NCBI GenBank assembly: GCA_964387645.1
Contig: CAYLYM010000050.1
Span: 1 to 25,861, forward strand
From: CAYLYM01 sp964387645
Lineage (GTDB): Bacteria > Calditrichota > Calditrichia > RBG-13-44-9
DNA length: 25,861 nt
Direction of reading: 5' to 3'
The notes below the pieces were generated by a model, which was not told the DNA's origin, did not search any database, and saw only the letters and a list, made by a program, of their open reading frames with translations. Below are positions 1-10,200 of this stretch, piece by piece. Positions within the stretch are counted from its first letter, which is position 1, and each line of letters opens with the position of its first letter. The translations under genes and the position numbers were made by a program.

Positions 1-126
1 TTTAAAAATAGGCCATTTAAAAATATTTAAACCGATTGTCCGAAATAGAAATTGTTTAAATTTACAGTTGGAACTGACTTTTTAAATTTTTTAAGGGATA
101 CCCAGGTAAAAATGCAAAACAAATCC

Positions 127-155
127 TTGACAAATATTTGATCCTTCTTTAAACT
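127..155 (+). promoter_or_regulatory. Candidate sigma70-type promoter upstream of the GH78 gene
   Basis: A perfect -35 hexamer TTGACA (127-132) is followed by a 17-base spacer and TAAACT (150-155), which matches 4 of 6 positions of the -10 consensus. A start near 162 would give a leader of about 85 bases before the rhamnosidase ATG. The surrounding DNA is very AT-rich, so chance matches are common, and promoter consensus in this lineage may differ from the E. coli model. Confidence 0.35.
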
Positions 156-246
156 TGTTGTTGATATTTAAAGAACTAATTATCTGCAATAAAAATCGAT
201 TCAAATTATACTTAAAACTTTACCCTATTTGAAGGAGGAATGATAG

Positions 247-3042
247 ATGACACGGCATCCCTTGTTTTTTTACATCTTTTCAATTCTAAAAACTAATTTT
301 ATTGGCATTTTCTTTGTTTTGATTGTTTTTGGCCATTTTAGTCTAACTTTCTCAAAAATAAGAGTTGTCAATTTAAGAGTGGAATACAAAAATAATCCAG
401 TAGGTATTGATACCAAACATCCACGACTGAGTTGGGAAATTTTATCTACTGAAAGAGATGTTATCCAATCAGCTTACCAGATTCGAGCAGCGGAGAGCGA
501 AAAATCTCTCAAATCCGGGAAAAATCTGCTGTGGGACACCGGAAAAGTTTCCTCCGATCAATCCATTCATATTCCTTATCAAGGTCCAGCATTGCAATCC
601 GGGCAACGTATCTACTGGCAGGTTCGCGTTTGGGATAGTAAAAATAAAGCTTCTAAATGGAGCGATGTCGCCTACTGGGAAATGGGACTATTAAATCCGG
701 CGGATTGGAAAGCTACCTGGATTGAACCGGAGTTGGAAGAGGATGTGAGCCAATCTAATCCCTGTCCCATGCTGCGTAAGGAATTTTCACTCAAAAGTAA
801 AGTGAAATCAGCTCGGGTCTATGTTACCAGCCTGGGACTTTACGAAATGCATTTGAACGGCCAACGCGTGGGTGACCAGGTTTTTACTCCTGGTTGGACT
901 AGTTATGATAAACGATTGCAGTATCAAACTTATGATGTTACACCTTTTCTGAAAAAAGGTAAAAATGCCGTTGGTGTAATTCTGGGAGATGGTTGGTATC
1001 GCGGCAATCTGGGATTCCGGGGCCAACGGAATACGTATGGAAAAAAACTGGCCTTGTTATTACAAATCAACATCGAATACCAGGACGGCCGCCAAGAGAT
1101 CATTTGTTCCGATACGACATGGAAAGCTTCTACCGGACCGATTCTCATGTCCGATATTTATAACGGCGAGATTTATGATGCCCGTCTGGAAAAGGATGGA
1201 TGGACACTGCCCGGATTTAACGATTCAGATTGGGTGGGAGTGAAAGCAATCCATCATTCCAAAGAAATCCTTATTGCACCAGAAGGTCCGCCAGTCCGTA
1301 AAATACAAGAGATCCAGCCAATTAAAATCATTAAAACACCTAAAGGTGAAACAGTCATCGACATGGGCCAGAATATGGTTGGTTGGGTGCGACTTAAAGT
1401 GAGTGGACCTGCAGGTACTATAGTAACGCTTCGCCATGCTGAAGTTTTGGATAAAGAAGGAAATTTTTATACTGAAAATCTTCGAGGAGCCAAACAAACC
1501 GACCAATACATTCTTAAAGGTGAAGGTGAAGAGATATTCGAACCCCATTTTACTTTCCACGGTTTTCGTTACGTCGCAGTAGAAGGCTTTCCTGGAAAGC
1601 TAACATTAGATAACCTAACCGGTATAGTGATCCACTCCGACATGACACCGGCGGGAAATTTCGAATGTTCCAATCCATTAGTGAATCAACTGCAACACAA
1701 TATCCAATGGGGACAAAAGGGAAATTTTTTAGATGTACCCACCGATTGCCCACAAAGGGACGAGCGACTGGGATGGACGGGTGACGCTCAGGTTTTTGCC
1801 CGCACTGCATGCTTCAATATGGACGCGGCAGCCTTCTACACCAAATGGATGAAGGATTTTATTGCCGATCAACAACCAGACGGCGCTATTCCACATGTTA
1901 TTCCCAACGTTCTTTCCTACCGCAAACCTACTGGAAGTTCGGCTTCGGCTGGTTGGGCTGATGCCGCTTTGATTGTTCCATGGACGGTTTATTTGAATTA
2001 TGCTGACAAACGCATCCTTGAAACCCAATACGAATGTATGAAAAAGTGGGTAGAATATATTCGCAAGAAAGCTGGCGATACTTATCTCTGGAATACTGGC
2101 CACCACTTTGGCGATTGGCTGGCCTTTAACACCACCCGATCCGATTATCCTGGTGCTACTACTGACAAAGACCTCATTGCCACAGCCTATTTTGCTCGTT
2201 CCACCCAATTATTGCTGAAGACTGCCAAAATTTTAGGTAAAGAAGAAGATGTGCGTGAATACACCGATTTATTAGAGAAAATCAAGAAAGCTTTCTTGAA
2301 TGAATTTGTAACACCAAACGCCCGGCTTTCTTCCAACACTCAGACGGCTTATTCCCTTGCCCTGGCGTTCGACTTGTTACCGGAGTCCATGCGTCAACGT
2401 GCAGCTGAAAGACTGGCTAACGATGTAAAAAAATTCAAACACATCACCACCGGTTTCCTGGGAACACCGTTGATTTGCCACGTGCTGACCCGTTACGGTT
2501 ACAACGATCTGGCTTATATGCTGCTTCTCCGAGAAGATTATCCATCGTGGCTCTATCCGGTAAAACGCGGAGCCACAACTATTTGGGAACGTTGGGACGG
2601 CATAAAACCGGATGGCAGCTTCCAGAATCCCGGGATGAATTCATTTAATCATTATGCCTATGGCGCTATTGGTGAGTGGTTATATCGAGTTATAGCTGGT
2701 ATCGAAATTGATGAAAATCAGCCAGGTTATAAACATATCATTATTCAGCCACAACCGGGAGGCAATTTTACCTATGCCAGAGCCTATACCCATTCCATGT
2801 ACGGCAAAATCAATTCAGGCTGGCGTATTGAAAATAGCACTTTCACCCTGGAGGTAGAAATACCCGCAAATACCACTGCCACAGTGCAACTTCCCAATGC
2901 CAAATTGGAGGAAGTAAAAGAAAGCAATAAGCCATTGAAAAAAGCTAAAGGTGTGAAAAGCTATTCTCAAATGGGGTCTCAGGTAGTGATAGAAATTGGT
3001 TCTGGTAAATACATTTTTGCCTATCCCTGGGAAATAAAATAG
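247..3042 (+). CDS. Secreted alpha-L-rhamnosidase, GH78
   Basis: Predicted to release terminal alpha-L-rhamnose from polysaccharides or glycosides outside the cytoplasm, by inversion. The ATG at 247 sits 8 bases after a strong GGAGG (234-238). Residues 1 to about 35 are a hydrophobic export signal. Next come an N-terminal beta-sandwich (about 36-150, with the typical NPVGIDTKHPRLSW segment), two further beta domains (about 175-465), an (alpha/alpha)6 barrel (about 470-810) and a C-terminal beta-sandwich. The hallmark DCPQRDERLGWTGD lies at 500-513, so D500, E506 (general acid), W510 and D513 match the known active-site pattern. E781 in TIWERWDG (expected base) and H802 in SFNHYAYG keep the family spacing of 21 residues. 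The 931-residue length is normal for GH78. It is the first gene of the block, with a candidate promoter upstream. Family assignment is firm; the natural substrate is not known. Confidence 0.95.
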   Translation: MTRHPLFFYIFSILKTNFIGIFFVLIVFGHFSLTFSKIRVVNLRVEYKNNPVGIDTKHPRLSWEILSTERDVIQSAYQIRAAESEKSLKSGKNLLWDTGKVSSDQSIHIPYQGPALQSGQRIYWQVRVWDSKNKASKWSDVAYWEMGLLNPADWKATWIEPELEEDVSQSNPCPMLRKEFSLKSKVKSARVYVTSLGLYEMHLNGQRVGDQVFTPGWTSYDKRLQYQTYDVTPFLKKGKNAVGVILGDGWYRGNLGFRGQRNTYGKKLALLLQINIEYQDGRQEIICSDTTWKASTGPILMSDIYNGEIYDARLEKDGWTLPGFNDSDWVGVKAIHHSKEILIAPEGPPVRKIQEIQPIKIIKTPKGETVIDMGQNMVGWVRLKVSGPAGTIVTLRHAEVLDKEGNFYTENLRGAKQTDQYILKGEGEEIFEPHFTFHGFRYVAVEGFPGKLTLDNLTGIVIHSDMTPAGNFECSNPLVNQLQHNIQWGQKGNFLDVPTDCPQRDERLGWTGDAQVFARTACFNMDAAAFYTKWMKDFIADQQPDGAIPHVIPNVLSYRKPTGSSASAGWADAALIVPWTVYLNYADKRILETQYECMKKWVEYIRKKAGDTYLWNTGHHFGDWLAFNTTRSDYPGATTDKDLIATAYFARSTQLLLKTAKILGKEEDVREYTDLLEKIKKAFLNEFVTPNARLSSNTQTAYSLALAFDLLPESMRQRAAERLANDVKKFKHITTGFLGTPLICHVLTRYGYNDLAYMLLLREDYPSWLYPVKRGATTIWERWDGIKPDGSFQNPGMNSFNHYAYGAIGEWLYRVIAGIEIDENQPGYKHIIIQPQPGGNFTYARAYTHSMYGKINSGWRIENSTFTLEVEIPANTTATVQLPNAKLEEVKESNKPLKKAKGVKSYSQMGSQVVIEIGSGKYIFAYPWEIK

Positions 3043-3114
3043 TATTTCATGAGTTATGCTCAAATTCTCTAAAACATAAATAATACTGATTTCTTTAAAC
3101 AGGAGGCCGTTAGG

Positions 3115-4509
3115 ATGAATAATTTTAGCTGGTCGAGGCGGAAGTTTATAAAAGCGACAACTGCAGGCCTGGCAGGAATGAGTATCGGGAGCTTTGCGTT
3201 CGATGCACTGGCTCAGATAAAGGGAGAGCGGCCACCACAACCACCACCTGAAATTGAAGTGTTAAATCCACGAAATCGAGTCCCGGTAAGTTTAATTATT
3301 GACGATTCTACCTGTCTGGTAAATTTAGCTTACTTTGGCATACCTCAATTTGCGGAAGTTTTTCCGGAAAAATATCAGCAGGATTGGCGGAAGTTACCCA
3401 GAGAAATACCTGATAGTTTTGTCCGCAAATTTGGCGAGTGGTGTCACGAAAATGGTGTTAAAGGTAAATACAGCATCGTTCCTTATCCGGCTTGTGTAGG
3501 ATGGTTAGACCGATTTCTTCCTGGCTGGACACGTAAAGAATTAGAAGACAGTTTGGAACTCGTGCGCACTTTGATGCTGCCCGATTGGGATATTCATCCA
3601 GAGATGGTGAGCCATACAGTCGTTATCGACACCAAAACTGGACGGCCTTATCCGGAACGATCTGAGAAATTCATGGAAAATTGGGGATGGAGTGTGGGAA
3701 AATCAGTGGACGAACTGGCCGATTACATGAGTTATGCCTTAAGGATTCTTAAAAATGTTGGCCTGCCCTGCGAAGGGATCACCACACCAGGAGGATTTGG
3801 CAGCAAAGCTTTACCAGAATTAGCCCAAGCGACTTTAGAATCATGCCGGGATGTATTTCAGGCAGAGATTCCCCATTATTTTCGACATCTTTTTACTGAT
3901 GAGCGCAGCGTAGCCCCTCGTGTAGAATATGCTTCCGGTCTAAATGGTCCCGATCCCAAATGTGTTGTCTCCATCATCGGCTGCACCGGCGACTGGTTCG
4001 GCGGCTGGGATGGATTGCAGCCTGGCTCAGTCGATCGATTTATTACAGCCGATCTCCAGGGTGGCCGTTTGCCTGAAGTGATCCAGCGCGGTGAACCCGC
4101 CATTATGGTATGCCACTGGCCAGGGTTATATTTTAATGGAGATGAAATTGGATTTAATATTTTCAAAGAAGTCGTTAGACGTCTACACAACCGCTACGAT
4201 AATTTAATCTGGATGAAATTGAGTGAAATCGCCCGCTACTGGGCTGCTCGGGAATTGACACATATTGTTGTAAATAATGATAAAGTTGAATTTAAAGCGC
4301 CTTTCGCCTCACCAGATTTCACAGTTAAAATACGATTAAATTCTTCCACCTTTCCGGTTTTTCTACACAAGGGGAAAAAGCTCCCTCTACAAAGCGTGTC
4401 AAAAACTCTCCAGCTCAAAAGCGGTACATTTGTCCGGAATGGACAAAATCTCATCGCCTGTTTTAATTTACCTAAAGGAGAATCACAACTTATACTTGAA
4501 CGAATCTGA
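3115..4509 (+). CDS. Tat-exported polysaccharide-deacetylase-like protein
   Basis: This 464-residue protein begins at an ATG 8 bases after AGGAGG (3101-3106), 72 bases downstream of the rhamnosidase stop, so co-transcription is likely. A twin-arginine signal SRRKFIK (residues 7-13), a hydrophobic stretch and an ALA site show export in folded form. Residues about 50-380 have the look of a NodB/polysaccharide-deacetylase (beta/alpha) barrel: an early IIDDS resembles the family's metal-binding Asp motif, histidines occur in HPEMVSHT, TTPGGF is in the place of motif 3, and VCHWPGLYFNG is a late active-site-like segment. The canonical HSxxH motif is not evident, so metal binding and deacetylase activity are uncertain. 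Residues about 380-464 form a beta-rich C-terminal extension. It may remove acetyl groups from, or bind, the glycan handled by its neighbours. It could also be a non-enzymatic member of the fold. Confidence 0.55.
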   Translation: MNNFSWSRRKFIKATTAGLAGMSIGSFAFDALAQIKGERPPQPPPEIEVLNPRNRVPVSLIIDDSTCLVNLAYFGIPQFAEVFPEKYQQDWRKLPREIPDSFVRKFGEWCHENGVKGKYSIVPYPACVGWLDRFLPGWTRKELEDSLELVRTLMLPDWDIHPEMVSHTVVIDTKTGRPYPERSEKFMENWGWSVGKSVDELADYMSYALRILKNVGLPCEGITTPGGFGSKALPELAQATLESCRDVFQAEIPHYFRHLFTDERSVAPRVEYASGLNGPDPKCVVSIIGCTGDWFGGWDGLQPGSVDRFITADLQGGRLPEVIQRGEPAIMVCHWPGLYFNGDEIGFNIFKEVVRRLHNRYDNLIWMKLSEIARYWAARELTHIVVNNDKVEFKAPFASPDFTVKIRLNSSTFPVFLHKGKKLPLQSVSKTLQLKSGTFVRNGQNLIACFNLPKGESQLILERI

Positions 4510-4832
4510 ATCAACATCATTGCATTTTTTTAAATAATCAGTTAAACAAAATATAAATACAACCTTAGAAATGGTAATCATCAAAGCGGTTTAAATTTAT
4601 GTAGTCATATAAAGCAATTCGTCGAATTGCGATAACCTTTTTCTAATGCCTTATGAATAACCAAAAGATAGAATTGTTTCATATTGTTGTTGCAGTTCAG
4701 TTGATAAAAAACTTTGGGAATGTCAGAACATCCTGTTTTTATCTCACGATGGTAGACCTTTTTTCAGATTTCCCTAAATGAGAACAAAATACTGAAAGAG
4801 GTAAACTCAGTTTATTTTATACGGAGGTGTAT
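4510..4832. other. Intergenic region between deacetylase-like and GH20 genes
   Basis: About 320 AT-rich bases without a supportable gene. It holds one perfect short palindrome (4614-4630, listed separately) and the GGAGG ribosome site of the next gene (4823-4827). No convincing terminator or promoter was seen. Confidence 0.5.
4614..4630. repeat. 17-base palindrome, possible dispersed intergenic repeat
   Basis: GCAATTCG and CGAATTGC form perfect 8-base arms around a single T. A related but imperfect copy (GCAATTCG, then TGAATCGC) occurs at 17345-17361, also intergenic. It could be a small REP-like repeat or an operator; two copies cannot decide this. Confidence 0.35.
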
Positions 4833-6998
4833 ATGAAATTCTTTAAATTATCTCACATTTTAATATTGATTTCTGTATTTTTAAATTCTGCATCGATCGT
4901 TTTTGGCGGAGATCAATTACCAACCAATTTTCAAATCATTCCCCAACCTAAAAAAGTCGAATTACTGAAAGGACCGGGTTTGAAATTTGGTGATTTAAAA
5001 ACCATCCTTATTGAGAAACCACTCTGTCGGCCGGTACTTCCTCCCTTCCTCGATGTCCTTCCAGAAACCGATGATGAAGGAGCTGGAGTATTGACTTTGA
5101 AGCTTCAGCAATCCGAAACAGTTCCCGACTCCCCCGAAGGCTATGTTTTGACGATTCAAAATGGTCAGGTAGAAATTATTGCAAAGAGTGAAGCTGGTAT
5201 TTTTTATGGTTGTCAAACTCTGCAACAGCTATTAGAAGATTCTAGAGACACAGGGGATCCCATCCCGGCCTGCCGAATCACAGATTATCCTTCCCTCTCC
5301 TACCGCGCTGTTCATTTTGATGTGAAACATCACCTGGATAATATGCATTATTACTACCAGAGCATCGACCGTCTGGCGCGCTATAAGATCAATGCTATCA
5401 TTTTCGAATTTGAAGATAAACTTCGCTACCGACGACAGCCAATAATTGGTGCACCACATGCCATAAGTATCGAAGAGATGGCCGCATTAACTAAATATGC
5501 CAGGGAAAGACATATTGAAATTACGCCATTAGTACAGGGTTTAGGACATGCGACTTTTATTCTAAAGCATCCCGAATATGCTCATTTGCGGGAATTGGAG
5601 TATAATCGCTGGGCTTTCTGTCCAATGGATGAAGGGACTTACCAGGTGCTTTTCGACATGTATTTAGATGCTATGGAAGCCACCCCGGGTTCTCGTTATC
5701 TACACATCGGTGGCGATGAGGTCGGTAATATCGGCCTGTGTCCCAGATGCAAAGATTTTGCTGAAAAAGAGGGAGTATTCGCCCTTAATCTTTACTGGTT
5801 GAATAAAGTTTGCCAATTTGTTTCGGATCATGGTCGAATACCGATTTTCTGGGATGACCAGCCCTTTAAGTACGCCGGTTTATGGCAGTCGGTGCAAAGG
5901 GGAAAGAATCAATCAGAAGATGAAGCGGCTGCCGAATGGAAAAAAGGTTTACCTATACTGAACAAGATGTTAGATCGCTTCCCCAAAAATGCCGTTTACA
6001 TGCGCTGGAACTATGGCCCAACGCGGTATCCTGGTAGCATTCGAGCATTACAGTGGTATAAAAACAGCGGACTGAAAGTAATGATTGCCTCCGCTGCGCA
6101 GACGACTGACGAATTGTTACCGGGATATGAACGTGTCCGCTATATTAAGGAATTTAGCGAGTTAGCGGCGGATTACGGCATTGAAGGATCATTATGTACC
6201 GCCTGGGATGATTCTTCGCCATTGATGGAAACCTACTGGCGCGGTTTCATCGCCGCCGCTGAATATTGCTGGTCACCGGGATTAAGAGATTTACCAGCCT
6301 TTGAAAGAGCTTACTTTCAACGGGAATTTGGTCCGGAATGTACCACTTACCCTGAACTTTATCGTGATTTATCAGAAGCTGCTCGTTTCTGGGCCAGGGC
6401 TTTCTTCCCTTCTGGCACACGCCGAAGTCGCCAGAATGCGCTTCTGGAATTACCTGGTATTGCTCATTGGGAAAAACCCTCAACACAAAAAGAAAAAACG
6501 AGGATTGACTATGCCCAAAAACTTATCGGGTTGCCTGACAAAGACCATCCGGGCCAATGGAGTAAAAAATACCAAGATCGATTAAAAGAAGCTAAAAAAG
6601 AAATAAAACGATATCAAAATTCTTCCAAAATTTTATCAGAATTGCTTAAAAAATCCCGACGCAATAGATATCATTTACAGGTACTGCAGGTGATTAACAA
6701 TTTTCAGGTTACTGCCCCTCGCCTACTTTTAGCATTAAAAGAATGTGATACAGCCAATAAGGGCAAACAAAAGGAAGGTCTACAATTGGTAAAAGAAGCA
6801 TTAGAGGAATTTAAGACTTCCTGGGAAGATTTGGAAAAAACCTATGCAAAAATCCGGTTTCTCTCCTATCCACCAAATTATGTAAAAGATCGTTATTTTC
6901 ACTTTGCCAGTCAAAGAGAAGATCTGTCGTTCATGATTCAGGCCGAAGAATTATATCATGAATTGATTCGACAATGGTTAGAAGAAATGAAGAAATGA
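4833..6998 (+). CDS. Secreted GH20-type beta-N-acetylhexosaminidase-like enzyme
   Basis: Likely cleaves terminal beta-linked GlcNAc or GalNAc by substrate-assisted catalysis. I choose the ATG at 4833, because the in-frame GTG at 4827 overlaps the GGAGG ribosome site (4823-4827); this gives 721 residues. Residues 1 to about 25 are a signal peptide. An N-terminal GH20b-like alpha/beta domain (about 30-150) ends in the typical GIFYGCQTLQQLL. A TIM barrel follows (about 155-530), with the signature HIGGDEV and the catalytic pair D295-E296. Residues about 540-721 are an unusual Lys/Glu-rich helical extension that may form a coiled coil or a stalk. In GH20 the residue before the catalytic Glu orients the substrate acetamido group, and it is Asp here, as expected. 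Substrate specificity cannot be read from sequence. Neighbouring genes are also exported glycan enzymes. Confidence 0.82.
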   Translation: MKFFKLSHILILISVFLNSASIVFGGDQLPTNFQIIPQPKKVELLKGPGLKFGDLKTILIEKPLCRPVLPPFLDVLPETDDEGAGVLTLKLQQSETVPDSPEGYVLTIQNGQVEIIAKSEAGIFYGCQTLQQLLEDSRDTGDPIPACRITDYPSLSYRAVHFDVKHHLDNMHYYYQSIDRLARYKINAIIFEFEDKLRYRRQPIIGAPHAISIEEMAALTKYARERHIEITPLVQGLGHATFILKHPEYAHLRELEYNRWAFCPMDEGTYQVLFDMYLDAMEATPGSRYLHIGGDEVGNIGLCPRCKDFAEKEGVFALNLYWLNKVCQFVSDHGRIPIFWDDQPFKYAGLWQSVQRGKNQSEDEAAAEWKKGLPILNKMLDRFPKNAVYMRWNYGPTRYPGSIRALQWYKNSGLKVMIASAAQTTDELLPGYERVRYIKEFSELAADYGIEGSLCTAWDDSSPLMETYWRGFIAAAEYCWSPGLRDLPAFERAYFQREFGPECTTYPELYRDLSEAARFWARAFFPSGTRRSRQNALLELPGIAHWEKPSTQKEKTRIDYAQKLIGLPDKDHPGQWSKKYQDRLKEAKKEIKRYQNSSKILSELLKKSRRNRYHLQVLQVINNFQVTAPRLLLALKECDTANKGKQKEGLQLVKEALEEFKTSWEDLEKTYAKIRFLSYPPNYVKDRYFHFASQREDLSFMIQAEELYHELIRQWLEEMKK

Positions 6999-7151
6999 AA
7001 ACACATTTTTTAAACCAATAATATTAGAATCTTAAAATGTTATTTTTTGAAAGCTTTGAAAAATTATAAAATGACCAATAAATATTTATAGTTATTTTAT
7101 ATTTCAAAGTCATTTTACGAAAAATTTGTGTACCATAAGGAGAGAAGAGCT

Positions 7152-9957
7152 ATGAAAAGATTACTTGGTCTTTTATTAGTGACCTTGACTTTTTTACCCC
7201 TATTTGCCGAAATTACCAATAAACAACATAAGATTTCCATTCCTCTTCCAGAGCATCCCCGTCCAGATTTTTACCGTTCCAAGTGGTTAAACCTGAATGG
7301 TCCCTGGAAATTTAAATTTGACCCTGATCAACGAGGAATAGATGAACAATGGTTCACCGGAAAGGTAAATTTTGAACAGGAAATTATTGTCCCATTTCCC
7401 TGGGGATCGAAACTTTCCGGCGTAGAGGNNNNNNNNNNAAGCAGACATAGGCTGGTATACTCGGACAATTGAAATTCCACGAAACTGGAAAAATAAGCGA
7501 GTTTTTCTGATAATTGGGGCATGCGACTGGCGCACTTACACCTGGATAGATGGAAACTTACTGGGAATTCACCAGGGTGGTTACACTCCATTCGAGTTAG
7601 ATCTTACGCCCTATGTGAAACCTGGTAGCCAGCATCGCATTGTCTTACGGGTTGACGATACACCCCATAATTTCAAACTGGAAGGCAAGCAGGGATATGG
7701 ACGGGCTGCGGGCATCTGGCAAACAGTCTACCTGGAAGCTCGACCGCAGGTAGCCATTCAATTCGTTCACTTCACGCCGGATATTGACCAGGAAAAAGTA
7801 ACTGTTCACGTCAAGTTGGATCAAGCTGCACCAGAAGAATTGGATTTTTTGCTAAAATTCAAAAAAGAGGATCGCCAGCCGGAGACCGTTTACCAAAAAA
7901 TAAGCAAAGGTAAACAGGAAATCACCTTCGATATTCCGTTAAAAAATCCCAGACTCTGGTCACTAGAAGATCCTTACCTTTACCAGCTTAAAGCCATTTT
8001 AACAGGTAAAGATGTGGATCCTGATACCGTCTCAACTTATTTCGGTATGCGAAAAATCAGCGTAGTCAATTTACCAGGAACCGACATTCCCTATATAGCA
8101 CTGAATAATAAACCCATTTACCTTAAAATGTGCCTTGATCAATCTTACCATCCAGAAGGCTTTTACACATTCCCCAGCGATTCGTTCATGCGGGATGAAA
8201 TCTTGCGAACCCGGCGATTGGGATTAAACGGGCAGCGTATACACATTAAAGTCGAAATCCCCCGCAAGCTTTACTGGGCAGATCGGTTGGGCATTCTAAT
8301 CATGGCAGATGTTCCCAACTGGTGGGGACCTCCTACTCCTGAAGCAAAAAAGGAATGGGAGTATGCGCTCCGGAATATGATAGAAAGAGATTTCAACCAT
8401 CCGGCTATCTTTTGTTGGGTTAATTTTAATGAAACATGGGGATTACGTACCAATAGAAAATACTTACCAGAAACCCAGAAGTGGGTTGAATCGATGTTCA
8501 AATTAACCAAAAAGTTAGACCCAACCAGATTAGTTGAAGACAATTCTCCCAACAAAGAAGATCATGTCATCACGGACTTGAACAGTTGGCATGCCTATTT
8601 ACCGGGTTACGCCTGGCGGGAAAAACTGGATCAGGTTTCTGACAGTACTTTTCCAGGATCTCCCTGGAACTTTGTCAAGGGTAAACATCAGGATCGACAA
8701 CCGATGATGAATAGTGAATGCGGAAATGTATGGGGATATAAAGGCAGTACCGGGGATGTGGATTGGAGCTGGGATTACCATATTATGATGAATGAATTCC
8801 GACGACATCCCAGAGTTTGTGGCTGGTTATATACTGAGCATCACGATGTAATTAACGAATGGAACGGTTATTACAGATATAACCGAAGCCAAAAATTCAC
8901 CGGACTTTCAGACATATTCCCGGGCATGAAATTAAATGATCTGCATGGACCATTCTACATCGCTTCAGAACGTGAATTGTGCCGACAGGTGAAGCCTGGC
9001 GAAACAATAAATGTTCCACTTTTTGCATCATTCCTCACTGATCAACAATTATCGGACTCCCTAATTTTAAGAACCGTATTATTCGGTTGGAACAATTTGG
9101 GACAAAAGAAAATCTACTCGACACAAATCTTTCATATCCCATATTCGCCCTGGATGACCAAAAAGCTTAAACCAATTTCTATTAAAATGCCTGATGAAAC
9201 CGCGTTAACAGTGCTTGGTTTCTCTCTTGAAGATCCAACTGGCACGGTTTTACATCGCAATTTTACCACTTACCTGGTTGCTGATGGTTCTGCACCTCGC
9301 ACCGAAAAACTTTTGCTGAATAATCACAAAGCTCTGGTCATTAGATTTTCACCAGTATCCTTCAAACGTGCAGAGTGGTCCCAGAAACAATGGAATATCC
9401 TGAATGGTTTAAAGGTGAATGGGACAGGTTATGGTTATTTTGAATATGAGATTCCCTGGCCGTCAAACCTGAAAGTTGAAGAATTAGCCGAAGTTACTTT
9501 TATCTTCGAAGCATCGGCGAAAAGGCTGAATGGAAAAGACAGACCACATGCAGGAAAACCAGAAGGAAATTACATGCGAGGTAAAGGTACTCATGATCCA
9601 AGCCTTAATCCGAACAGTTACCCAATGACGGATGAAGAAAAGTTTCCAACATCTGTTTGCGTGAGGATCAACGGTGAGCCAGCCGGCGTGTTCGATCTTT
9701 CTGACGATCCCGCCGATCATCGAGGAATTTTATCCTGGTTCAGCCAGTTACGAGACGGACGTCTACGGGAAGCCGGGTCTTACGGCGATCTTATTCGAGT
9801 GAATTTACCATATTCAGCTCTGGTAAAAGCGGCGCAGAAAGGAACCATCAGAATTCGCCTGGAGGTGGATGACAGTTTACCGGGAGGTCTGGCGATATAT
9901 GGTGAACGATTCGGTAGATATCCTGTTGATCCGACACTGATTTTTGTCAAAAAATAA
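7152..9957 (+). CDS. Secreted GH2 glycosidase, interrupted by an assembly gap
   Basis: The protein of about 932 residues belongs to the beta-galactosidase/beta-glucuronidase/beta-mannosidase family. The ATG at 7152 follows AAGGAGAG (7137-7144); the in-frame GTG at 7128 lies upstream of that site and is not used. MKRLLGLLLVTLTFLPLFA is a signal peptide. The sugar-binding jelly-roll domain begins with LNGPWKFKFDP, breaks at the run of Ns (7429-7438), and resumes in another frame at 7439 with ADIGWYTRTIEIP. An Ig-like domain and a TIM barrel follow. The general acid/base Glu is in NFNETWG (codon at 8431) and the nucleophile Glu in MNSECG (codon at 8716), so the active site is complete. A long beta-rich C-terminal part (9350-9957) is less typical. 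The frame change across the gap is explained if the true gap is a multiple of three. A GTG at 7615 is not a start. The sugar specificity is not resolved. Confidence 0.85.
7429..7438. other. Run of 10 Ns, scaffold gap inside the GH2 gene
   Basis: Ten Ns interrupt the sugar-binding domain of the GH2 enzyme. The reading frame before the gap (ending GVE plus one G) and after it (AA, then ADIGWY) join only if the real gap length is a multiple of three, so 10 is a placeholder. A gap of only 3 bases would restore a GVE-x-x-ADIGWY segment. Confidence 0.9.
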
Positions 9958-9974
9958 ATTTAGCAAAATGTTTT

Positions 9975-10004
9975 AAGAATGGAAATTCTTCCTCAACGTT
10001 TTTT
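9975..10004 (+). terminator. Weak candidate terminator after the GH2 gene
   Basis: AAGAAT and ATTCTT form a 6-base stem with a 4-base loop at 9975-9990. A run of six Ts follows at 9999-10004, after an 8-base interval. The stem is AT-rich and the T-run is displaced, so function is uncertain. It does sit 18 bases after the GH2 stop, at the end of the first carbohydrate block. Confidence 0.3.
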
Positions 10005-10200
10005 CTATCTGGATGACTAAGATGAGAATTTGTTCTCTTATGTAATCTCAACCCGATATCAAAGTAAAAAGGAGGGTAATCCATCTACTGTTCCCTTTTC
10101 GTTTTTATTGGATTTTATTTTTGAGTAAGCTATAAAAAGTCAGGTTATACAAAAGATCATCTTGAACCAAATATAGAAACCAAATTTTTAGAAAGGTAGA

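Noticed and set aside
1..40. Repeated TTTAAAAATA at the left edge
   Set aside because: A simple AT-rich direct repeat in an AT-rich leader, expected by chance.
4724..4737. A 14-base match (CAGAACATCCTGTT) to the start of the DUF3052-type gene at 10731-10744 on the other strand, here also after an ATG
   Set aside because: A 14-base match between two positions in a 26-kb window is expected by chance, and the local frame stops after 11 codons.
4827..4832. GTG start for the GH20 gene
   Set aside because: The GTG overlaps the GGAGG ribosome site, so the ATG at 4833 is the better start.
7615..9957. A separate gene starting at GTG 7615
   Set aside because: The same frame is open and encodes conserved GH2 sequence from 7441 onward, so this is the continuation of the gap-split gene.
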